This document shows, piece by piece, positions 1-4,883 of a stretch of DNA of 5,827 nucleotides. The stretch spans positions 1 to 5,827 of the forward strand of contig CANQIY010000063.1 of the NCBI GenBank assembly GCA_947624125.1, given 5' to 3'. The position numbers and the translations under genes are program-made. This DNA comes from an uncultured Bacilli bacterium. Lineage in GTDB: Bacteria > Bacillota_I > Bacilli_A > RF39 > UBA660. How positions within the stretch are numbered: the stretch's first letter is position 1; the number at the start of each line of letters is the position of its first letter. The notes below the pieces were generated by a model. It searched no databases and was not told the DNA's origin. It was given only the letters and a program-made list of their open reading frames with translations.

Positions 1-12
1 TTTCTTTGGGGT

Positions 13-34
13 AAGGGGAAGTCTGCCCTTTTTT
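13..34 (+). terminator. Possible rho-independent terminator of an upstream plus-strand gene
   Basis: A short inverted repeat AAGGG (13-17) / CCCTT (26-30) with an eight-base loop runs into six T residues (29-34). It is the most GC-rich patch of this end of the window. It could end a transcription unit that starts left of the window. The stem is only five pairs, and one frame (2-43, stop at 44-46) is open across it, so it could instead be the coding tail of a neighbouring gene. Weak call. Confidence 0.35.
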
Positions 35-54
35 AACTATTTTTAAAATAAATT

Positions 55-483
55 TTGTTTTTTTCTTTTCAGACTAAACCTAAAAAACATTTGTCAAAAT
101 CTCATTTTTTTATTTTTCCACTTACGATTCTCATCTCTTCTTTACTTATCCTCTTTATGTTAGGTTCATTTAAATATCAACCAATTACTATTTTATCAGA
201 TAGCATGAGTCCTACTTTTAAAAGAGGTGATGTTGTTATCTATAAAAAGGGAGAAAAAATAAATCCTAAAGATATTATCGTCTTTCAATATAATAAACAA
301 ATTATTGTTCATCGCGTAGTCGGTGTCAATAATTATTACTACATTACTAAGGGAGATGCAAATAACACTATCGACTATATGAAAACAACGAAAGAAGATA
401 TCAAAGGTGTTTATCAATTTCACATCAAATATCTAGGCTATCCTTCTATTTGGTTGAATGAGTTTTTAAATAAGGAGAATTAA
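55..483 (+). CDS. sipW: SipW/ER-type signal peptidase I (S26B family), N-terminus uncertain
   Basis: This membrane-anchored serine peptidase removes signal peptides from exported proteins on the outer face of the membrane. Residues about 18-38 form one hydrophobic segment. The catalytic serine block SDSMSP follows, with the likely nucleophile at S50. Then come RGDVV (57-61), VHRVVGV with H86 where bacterial-type enzymes carry lysine, and TKGDANNTID (98-107) with the conserved Asp pair D101/D107. The Ser-His arrangement marks the SipW/archaeal/ER branch. At 142 residues it is shorter than Bacillus SipW (about 190) and lacks an obvious C-terminal membrane segment. The proposed start is TTG at 55 with no SD site in front, and stops lie in frame at 34-36 and 49-51. 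An ATG at 157 would cut into the membrane segment. The gene may be a shortened or frameshifted remnant of a longer enzyme. The next gene starts one base after its stop, so the two are almost certainly co-transcribed and possibly coupled. Confidence 0.85.
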   Translation: MFFSFQTKPKKHLSKSHFFIFPLTILISSLLILFMLGSFKYQPITILSDSMSPTFKRGDVVIYKKGEKINPKDIIVFQYNKQIIVHRVVGVNNYYYITKGDANNTIDYMKTTKEDIKGVYQFHIKYLGYPSIWLNEFLNKEN

Positions 484-484
484 A

Positions 485-1399
485 ATGTTAATTAAAAATA
501 AAAGAAGAAAAATACTTACTATTTTAATTATTATTCTTTTTGTAATAGGCATTTTTCTTTTAAATAAAAATCATTTTAATAAAAATAATTTGCCAAATAA
601 TTCTTATCAATTAGAAAATAAAACCAATTATGAAGTTACTTTAAAACCAAATAATTATTTTTCTAATTCTAAAATACCTGCTGATAATTATTATATTGGG
701 GACGCTATTAAAAGTATTGATATTTATTTTAATTATTATTTAAAAACTAATATTAAAGAGCATATAAATTATTCTTATGATATAACGGCATCATTAAAAA
801 GCTATGCTGATAATGGTACTAAACTTATTTGGACTAAAGATTTTAATTTAGATAATAAAGAAATCAATCAAAAAGAACTTATTATAAAGGAAGTTTATAA
901 TTTAGATTATCAATATTATGTTAATTATGTTAGAGCTTTTCAAGAATATTATAATATTAAAACAGAAACCTATTTAGATATTAAACTAAGTATTAATATT
1001 AATCATTATAACCCATATGTTTTATTAACAATACCGATTAATACTAATATTGTTGAAATAACAATGAAAGAAGATAAAGAACTTGTAAATACTAATAATC
1101 AAAATAATGATTATAATTGGAAAATATTTATAATTTTAATTATAGCAATTATTATTTTTGTTATTAAAAATAAATTTTATAACAATAATGAAAATAAACT
1201 TTTAAAAAAGAACCAAGATATAATTATTAATACCAAAAATAAGCCTTTTTTAAATAGTAATGAAATAATATATTTAACTAATTTAAAAGATTTAATCGAT
1301 ATAGCTATCGATTACAATATGAATATCTTCTGTTATCATAATTATTATTATTTTATTAAAGATAATACTTATTATATTTACATTTTAAGAGAAAAATAA
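485..1399 (+). CDS. DUF5305-like two-TM membrane protein, partner of the signal peptidase
   Basis: A 304-residue protein of unknown biochemical function. A basic N-terminus leads into a membrane segment at about 10-26. An extracytoplasmic, Asn/Tyr/Lys-rich domain spans about 30-210 and opens with NYEVTLKPNNYF (48-59). A second membrane segment lies at about 212-228, and a cytoplasmic tail ends with an LTNLKDLIDIAIDYNMNIF-type helix (264-282) and an aromatic strand containing TYYIYI (295-300). This architecture, the 'xxLKPNxYF' opening and the tail resemble DUF5305 proteins as I remember them, which are often encoded beside S26B signal peptidases in archaea and Bacillota. The family assignment is by eye. 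The start ATG at 485 has a good SD, AAGGAG (472-477), inside the end of the peptidase gene. Composition is extremely AT-rich and Asn-heavy. Likely a helper or substrate-handling partner of the peptidase (inference). Confidence 0.7.
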   Translation: MLIKNKRRKILTILIIILFVIGIFLLNKNHFNKNNLPNNSYQLENKTNYEVTLKPNNYFSNSKIPADNYYIGDAIKSIDIYFNYYLKTNIKEHINYSYDITASLKSYADNGTKLIWTKDFNLDNKEINQKELIIKEVYNLDYQYYVNYVRAFQEYYNIKTETYLDIKLSININHYNPYVLLTIPINTNIVEITMKEDKELVNTNNQNNDYNWKIFIILIIAIIIFVIKNKFYNNNENKLLKKNQDIIINTKNKPFLNSNEIIYLTNLKDLIDIAIDYNMNIFCYHNYYYFIKDNTYYIYILREK

Positions 1400-1409
1400 T
1401 TCTAACGTC

Positions 1410-1434
1410 AAAAAAAATAACAACAAAGTTATTT
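1410..1434 (-). terminator. Rho-independent terminator between convergent genes
   Basis: A perfect 7-bp inverted repeat AAATAAC (1415-1421) / GTTATTT (1428-1434) has a six-base loop. Read on the minus strand, the hairpin runs into eight consecutive T residues (1417-1410), so it best ends the minus-strand gene at 1467-1958. On the plus strand only three T residues follow, so it is at most a weak terminator for the DUF5305-like gene that converges on it. Confidence 0.65.
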
Positions 1435-1466
1435 GTCATTATTTACATCATTTTACATTTCACAAA

Positions 1467-1958
1467 TTATCTTGACCTATTATTTGCTATCCATTCCTCT
1501 GGTGTATATACTTTAGCAACTTCTTTACACCAAGTTTCAAAGGCTAAATAACCATTTGGTTTAGCATATAATCCTTCCGCTACATCTTTGGCATGAGCAT
1601 AAAGGACTTCGGAAGAAAGGTCATTTTGTAAAGCCTCTACTTTACACATTCTACCCGTTGACTGTAAATGTTGGATAGAGGTTCCAATTATAGTATTATA
1701 CACTTCTCTTAAATTATCACTAAAAGCTAGAGCATACTCTTCTTCGGTAGTATCATTATTAGGTGTCGATGTTGATTTTCCATATTTCGTAGCATATACC
1801 CAATAATGAGCAAATTTAACTTTTTCAGCTCCTAGACCTTCAAAAGAATAATATTTTCCACTTTTTCTATCTGCAATATAATGCGTATTAGTTTTCGCAT
1901 CAAAACCAATATCATATCTATCATATAATCTTTTTACAGTATCAAAATCATAATCCAT
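1467..1958 (-). CDS. Hypothetical protein, 163 aa, soluble
   Basis: I do not recognise this protein. It is 163 residues, soluble, without a signal peptide or membrane segment, and rich in Tyr, Glu, Lys and Ala. The N-terminal part (about 1-60) has alternating aromatic and charged residues, including KTNTHYIADRKSGKYYSFE. A low-complexity Ser/Thr/Asn/Glu stretch (about 60-75) separates it from a mostly helical C-terminal half with two Cys (one in GRMCK, one in TWCKE). The ATG at 1958 is preferred because AAGGTG (1970-1965) sits six bases upstream. An in-frame GTG three codons earlier overlaps that SD and is unlikely. The composition is visibly less AT-rich and less Asn-rich than the neighbours, which may indicate a different origin. 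It is a single-gene transcription unit with its own promoter and terminator, between two unrelated operons. Confidence 0.8.
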   Translation of the reverse strand: MDYDFDTVKRLYDRYDIGFDAKTNTHYIADRKSGKYYSFEGLGAEKVKFAHYWVYATKYGKSTSTPNNDTTEEEYALAFSDNLREVYNTIIGTSIQHLQSTGRMCKVEALQNDLSSEVLYAHAKDVAEGLYAKPNGYLAFETWCKEVAKVYTPEEWIANNRSR

Positions 1959-1976
1959 TTTTATCACCTTAAATAC

Positions 1977-1985
1977 ATTATAACA
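1977..1985 (-). promoter_or_regulatory. Extended -10 promoter of the 163-aa hypothetical gene
   Basis: On the minus strand the sequence reads TGTTATAAT: a perfect TATAAT (1982-1977) with the extended TG motif (1985-1984). No good -35 lies 17 bases upstream, which is common for extended -10 promoters. Transcription would begin near 1970, almost on the SD site, giving a very short leader. A second TATAAT-like box at 2000-1995 has no matching -35. Confidence 0.55.
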
Positions 1986-2149
1986 TAAGTTAAAATTATA
2001 ATAAAATGTTTTTTCAAAGCTTTACTTTGCCAATAATTAAATAAACATATTACTAAAAAGATTATCTTAACATATATAGTATAAATAAGAATTATAGGTA
2101 TCTTAAATTACTCACCAGCTAGGTGAGTTTTCTTTTATGTTAAAACTTT
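1986..2149. other. Intergenic spacer without a gene
   Basis: Very AT-rich spacer between the hypothetical gene and the end of the pilus-like operon. I see no coding sequence of credible length on either strand. It holds a small hairpin CAAAG/CTTTG (2015-2029) and the stronger plus-strand hairpin with U-tract listed separately. TATA-like boxes near 2075-2086 on the plus strand could be promoter elements, but no convincing -35 pairs with them. Confidence 0.6.
2110..2136 (+). terminator. Orphan plus-strand rho-independent terminator
   Basis: A perfect 7-bp stem ACTCACC (2110-2116) / GGTGAGT (2122-2128) with a five-base loop AGCTA is followed by a T-rich tract, TTTTCTTTT. It has the form of an intrinsic terminator reading rightward. 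The nearest plus-strand gene ends about 700 bases upstream, so either it ends an unrecognised small transcript or it acts as a fail-safe against transcription entering the convergent operon. On the minus strand the tract after the stem is not U-rich enough. Confidence 0.6.
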
Positions 2150-2180
2150 AAAAAAAATAACATTCTTTCAATGTTACTTT
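2150..2180 (-). terminator. Terminator of the five-gene pilus-like operon
   Basis: On the minus strand, right after the tandem TAA TAA stop of the TadZ-like gene, AAAGTAACATT (2180-2170) pairs with AATGTTATTTT (2164-2154) through a five-base loop GAAAG. This gives about 11 pairs including one G-U, and runs directly into a tract of T residues down to 2150. A strong intrinsic terminator marking the operon end. Confidence 0.85.
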
Positions 2181-2181
2181 A

Positions 2182-3159
2182 TTACCATTTATTATTGTTA
2201 TTATCGATTCTCGAAAAACCTAAGGCAATTAAAAATTCATTAATTTTTTCATTATTATCTAATTTTTCGTCTAAACATGGTAAATTGTAAAAAATACGAC
2301 TGCCACTTTCATATTCAAAGTCAGCTATATCAGCATTATTTAAAATACTCCTATTTAAAACAATTTTTTTATTTCTCAATTTATCAAAAATATGAGGGTC
2401 ATGCCGAATTAATTTATTTAATTTAATTATTCCCGGTTCAATAAGATATATTATTTCGTTACAAGCACTTTCCGGCCCATCATTTAAATCAACTAAAATG
2501 ACATCATAATCACTACTATTAGATAGATTAAAAGATAAATTTAAGAAATCAGAACTTTCAAGAGTTGGGTCATTAAAATATTCAAAATCATTATTGTTAA
2601 CTTCAATGGCTTTTACTTTATAAGAACTTTCTAATTGTTTTTTTAACATATATATTAAAGTTGTTGCTCCAGCATGGTCAGTTACATTTTTAAAACCAAT
2701 AACTCTTTGTTCTAATTTTAGAGCATTTCCTCCCATCATTGGACTACTACCCATTTTAGGACTACTTCCGCTATTGTCATTTACATTTTGATAACTAGCA
2801 ACATCTTTATAAGTATTAGGATTATCAATTAAAAAAGGTATTGTATCAACACTTCTTGTAAAATTATATATACCAAAAGAAACTAATTGCGATATATATT
2901 TAGCATCATTCACTGCTGGAGAATCATCTAATAAGAGAATAATTTTATCCATATCAAAATTCATTGATAGTTCTCTTAAAGTATTTACATTTTGATAATT
3001 TTTAATTGCGGTAATATCAATAATCATTTTATTATAAAAATAATTACTGAATTGATTAACTAAATCAGCCACTGAAAACTCACCATTAATAGAATTTATA
3101 ACATCAATATTTAATGTTCCTATTAATGATTGATATTTATTTGAAACAATAACATTCAT
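2182..3159 (-). CDS. TadZ/CpaE-like pilus localisation protein, degenerate ATPase
   Basis: A 325-residue cytoplasmic protein with two parts. Residues 1 to about 118 look like an atypical receiver-like domain with hydrophobic strands ending in acidic residues (MIIDITAI 45-52, KIILLLDDS 72-80). A Ser/Pro/Gly/Met linker (about 125-148) contains the near-repeat SSPKMG/SSPMMG. Residues about 151-317 resemble a MinD/CpaE-type P-loop fold, with NVTDHAGATT (158-167) where the Walker A loop should be and YDVILVDLND (218-227) as a Walker B-like strand. The P-loop lysines are missing, so ATP hydrolysis is doubtful. Known TadZ/CpaE proteins place the Tad secretion machine at its site, and the four pilin-like genes upstream in the same operon support that role here. 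The SD GGAG (3171-3168) overlaps the preceding stop and sits eight bases before the ATG. Domain assignment is by eye. Confidence 0.7.
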   Translation of the reverse strand: MNVIVSNKYQSLIGTLNIDVINSINGEFSVADLVNQFSNYFYNKMIIDITAIKNYQNVNTLRELSMNFDMDKIILLLDDSPAVNDAKYISQLVSFGIYNFTRSVDTIPFLIDNPNTYKDVASYQNVNDNSGSSPKMGSSPMMGGNALKLEQRVIGFKNVTDHAGATTLIYMLKKQLESSYKVKAIEVNNNDFEYFNDPTLESSDFLNLSFNLSNSSDYDVILVDLNDGPESACNEIIYLIEPGIIKLNKLIRHDPHIFDKLRNKKIVLNRSILNNADIADFEYESGSRIFYNLPCLDEKLDNNEKINEFLIALGFSRIDNNNNKW

Positions 3160-3170
3160 TATCTCTTCTC

Positions 3171-3686
3171 CTAATCTAATTTTTGATTTTCACTATATAA
3201 ATTTATCCCTTTAGTTTCCCCATTAATATCAAATGTTAAAAGGTCACCTAAAAATGGTAAATTAAATTTGAAAAATAATTTTAAATCATAAAATATTTCA
3301 TTTTTTAAATTACTAGAACTAATAGTGCAATTTCGACTATTATTACACCATTCACTAACGCAATAATAGTATTGTTCACCGGGAACGGCTGGTTCTAATC
3401 TTACTTCGTCTAAACTTCGCATTCCATACCATACCACATTTTGATTAGCACTTCTTCTAGCATAACAATCACCGGTTGTTTTATAACCATTATTTTTTAA
3501 ATAATTATTAACTAAAGTAAGGGATTTAGTTGTGGCTCCTTCATACTTTTCTATGATTGAGACCGATTCATTTTTCATTTTATAAACTTTATTATATGTG
3601 ATTGCTAATGCTAAAAAGGCCGCAAATAAAAAGGTGAAAATAAGTACTACTTTAAACATGGTTGTTGTACTAACTGTTTGTTTCAT
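3171..3686 (-). CDS. TadE/F-like minor pilin, paralogue of the preceding operon gene
   Basis: A 171-residue protein with a short N-terminus, one membrane helix (about 10-31) and an exported domain, the layout of TadE/TadF-type minor pilins. It is a diverged paralogue of the protein encoded at 3697-4200. Both share GYKTTGDC/GYRTTGKC after a helical stalk and a C-terminal YDLKLFFKFNLPFLGD-type strand (133-148 here) followed by NGET (155-158), which resembles the TadE C-terminus. Four extracellular Cys (74, 109, 114, 120) could form two disulfides. Unlike its three upstream partners it lacks a Gly-ended MKEAxG leader and begins MKQTVSTTTMF, so prepilin-peptidase processing is unclear. The SD AGGTGG (3698-3693) overlaps the upstream stop and lies six bases before the ATG. 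It is the fourth gene of the operon and probably a low-abundance pilus or pseudopilus component. Confidence 0.7.
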   Translation of the reverse strand: MKQTVSTTTMFKVVLIFTFLFAAFLALAITYNKVYKMKNESVSIIEKYEGATTKSLTLVNNYLKNNGYKTTGDCYARRSANQNVVWYGMRSLDEVRLEPAVPGEQYYYCVSEWCNNSRNCTISSSNLKNEIFYDLKLFFKFNLPFLGDLLTFDINGETKGINLYSENQKLD

Positions 3687-3696
3687 TTTTTACCAC

Positions 3697-4200
3697 CTAA
3701 CCAAACATTGTCCTTGTTGAACCGGAAACACCTAAATTAAAGATATCACCGATAAAAGGAATATCTAAACGATAAAATAAGACAACATCATAATATCCCA
3801 TATTCGGAAAATCACGGTCGGATAAAGGAATACAACCACTTCTACTACATTTATTATTAACATCATTAATATAAGTACTACTTACACTTACAGGTCTTAT
3901 ACAAAATGCTACATTCCTAGATGTGGCAACACCATTACGATTGTAACCAATATAAGTATCATCAGGACATTTACCTGTTGTTCTATATCCCGCATCTTGA
4001 AGTTTTTGCACAATTTGTTCTAGGACATCATCACTAATTCTACCATTGGAAGTTTCACTATTTTCTAAAAGAGTTATTAGTTCATCTTTGACAGCAAAGG
4101 CTTTCGAATGATTTATAGTAAGGCACATAATACCTGTAAAAAGTAATATAAAAAGAATGACGATTTGAAATATTGTAATTCCGCCCATTGCTTCCTTCAT
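3697..4200 (-). CDS. TadE/F-like minor pilin
   Basis: A 167-residue protein with a six-residue leader-like start MKEAMG, a membrane helix at about 8-28, a helical stalk (about 35-70) and an exported domain beginning at GYRTTGKC (71-78). The C-terminal strand YYDVVLFYRLDIPFIGD (136-152) and SGSTRTM (159-165) are shared with the paralogue downstream and resemble TadE/TadF C-termini. Four extracellular Cys (78, 100, 118, 123) match the count in the paralogue; C26 lies in the membrane helix. The leader shares MKEAxG with the two small pilins, which suggests a common processing or export route. The SD AAGGAG (4214-4209) overlaps the stop of the upstream gene and is eight bases from the ATG. Third gene of the operon. 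The exact family is by eye; a generic type II/IV pseudopilin is the alternative. Confidence 0.7.
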   Translation of the reverse strand: MKEAMGGITIFQIVILFILLFTGIMCLTINHSKAFAVKDELITLLENSETSNGRISDDVLEQIVQKLQDAGYRTTGKCPDDTYIGYNRNGVATSRNVAFCIRPVSVSSTYINDVNNKCSRSGCIPLSDRDFPNMGYYDVVLFYRLDIPFIGDIFNLGVSGSTRTMFG

Positions 4201-4212
4201 TTTATCAACTCC

Positions 4213-4446
4213 TTAACCTTTATAAACACATTCAAATTCTCTATCCGGGTCTTCCCTAGAATGGCATGTTACGAAATCGCAAACACCCGTTTCACAGCGG
4301 TCACATATAGCTTTGGCACATTGCGTTTGTTTATTAAAATTTTCTCTAATAATTGGCCATAAGGTATAGTAAAAAAAGGCCATTAGAACCCCAACAGCCA
4401 AAACTACTACTACCGTGGTATTTAATTCTCCTGTAGCCTCTTTCAT
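4213..4446 (-). CDS. Small Cys-rich pilin-like protein (Flp/Tad type)
   Basis: A 77-residue protein that starts MKEATGELN and has a single membrane helix (about 11-30, ending at the Trp-Pro pair 30-31) and a short exported tail with six Cys (43, 48, 51, 56, 61, 73). The first 40 residues are nearly those of the protein encoded at 4456-4716, so the two are tandem duplicates with diverged tails. Size and the leader/helix layout fit Flp-type major pilins of Tad systems. The position after MKEATG is a candidate prepilin-peptidase site, although the usual Glu at +5 is absent and Glu is at +1. The ATG at 4446 has no SD in the nine-base gap from the upstream stop, so translation probably depends on coupling to the upstream gene. 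Confidence 0.75.
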   Translation of the reverse strand: MKEATGELNTTVVVVLAVGVLMAFFYYTLWPIIRENFNKQTQCAKAICDRCETGVCDFVTCHSREDPDREFECVYKG

Positions 4447-4455
4447 AATTAATAA

Positions 4456-4716
4456 TTAACAAGTCTTTTCGTTAGTAGCACCACTTTTTATATCAGTGTA
4501 TGTACAATGATTAGGGTCTCCGCCAGTACAACTTATAAGATTTCCGTCAGCATCTGTTACGTTATATGTTCCTGTTCCAGCTGAACTACATGCAGATTGT
4601 AATGCTAAACCTGTTTTTATCGTAGGCCAAATAATTGCATAAAAGAATGCCATTAATGCTGCTACTGCTACTACTGTAACAACTGTCATATTTAATTCAC
4701 CCGTTGCTTCTTTCAA
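4456..4716 (-). CDS. Small pilin-like protein (Flp/Tad type), TTG start
   Basis: An 86-residue protein, first gene of the operon and probably the main subunit. The start MKEATGELN and membrane helix (about 11-30, again with Trp-Pro at 30-31) match the downstream duplicate. The exported tail (35-86) is Gly/Thr/Asp-rich with four Cys (43, 63, 71, and 86 as the last residue). The start codon is TTG at 4716, decided by the match to the paralogue's N-terminus and by a consensus-strength SD, AGGAGG (4730-4725), eight bases upstream. A candidate prepilin-peptidase cut lies after Gly6. The tail differs strongly from that of the paralogue, which suggests the surface-exposed part evolves quickly or has another partner. 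Flp/Tad pilin is the best guess; the family match is by layout, not by a database hit. Confidence 0.75.
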   Translation of the reverse strand: MKEATGELNMTVVTVVAVAALMAFFYAIIWPTIKTGLALQSACSSAGTGTYNVTDADGNLISCTGGDPNHCTYTDIKSGATNEKTC

Positions 4717-4724
4717 AATTATCT

Positions 4725-4730
4725 CCTCCT
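4725..4730 (-). promoter_or_regulatory. Consensus SD that decides the TTG start of the first pilin
   Basis: AGGAGG on the minus strand, eight bases before the TTG start at 4716. It is the best SD match in the window and supports TTG as the true start codon, with no other start needed. Confidence 0.85.
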
Positions 4731-4747
4731 TTATTATCTATACAAAT

Positions 4748-4776
4748 ATTATACCCAATAATAAATAAAATAGCAA
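4748..4776 (-). promoter_or_regulatory. Sigma-A type promoter of the pilus-like operon
   Basis: On the minus strand, -35 TTGCTA (4776-4771) and a perfect -10 TATAAT (4753-4748) are separated by 17 bases. Transcription would start near 4741, leaving a leader of about 25 bases that contains the strong SD of the first pilin gene. An inverted repeat AAAATAG/CTATTTT (4767-4786) covers the -35 and could be an operator. Confidence 0.75.
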
Positions 4777-4883
4777 TTACTATTTTTGAGAAATTGATAA
4801 TTATTAACATATAATTGGTTAATTTTAATTTAACGGAATTATTTGATTAAAAATTTGTTTCATTACTCTACAGTATACTCATA

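Noticed and set aside
196..423. Minus-strand 75-codon open frame inside the signal peptidase gene
   Set aside because: It lies antisense to a gene with clear catalytic motifs, has no SD and shows no recognisable protein features.
4165..4362. Plus-strand 65-codon open frame over the pilin genes
   Set aside because: It is a shadow of two supported minus-strand genes and spans their junction; it has no SD or family features.
4790..4883. Weak inverted repeats (such as TTAAC/GTTAA) as a terminator for the viperin-like gene
   Set aside because: The stems are about five A-T-rich pairs without a proper U-tract on the minus strand.
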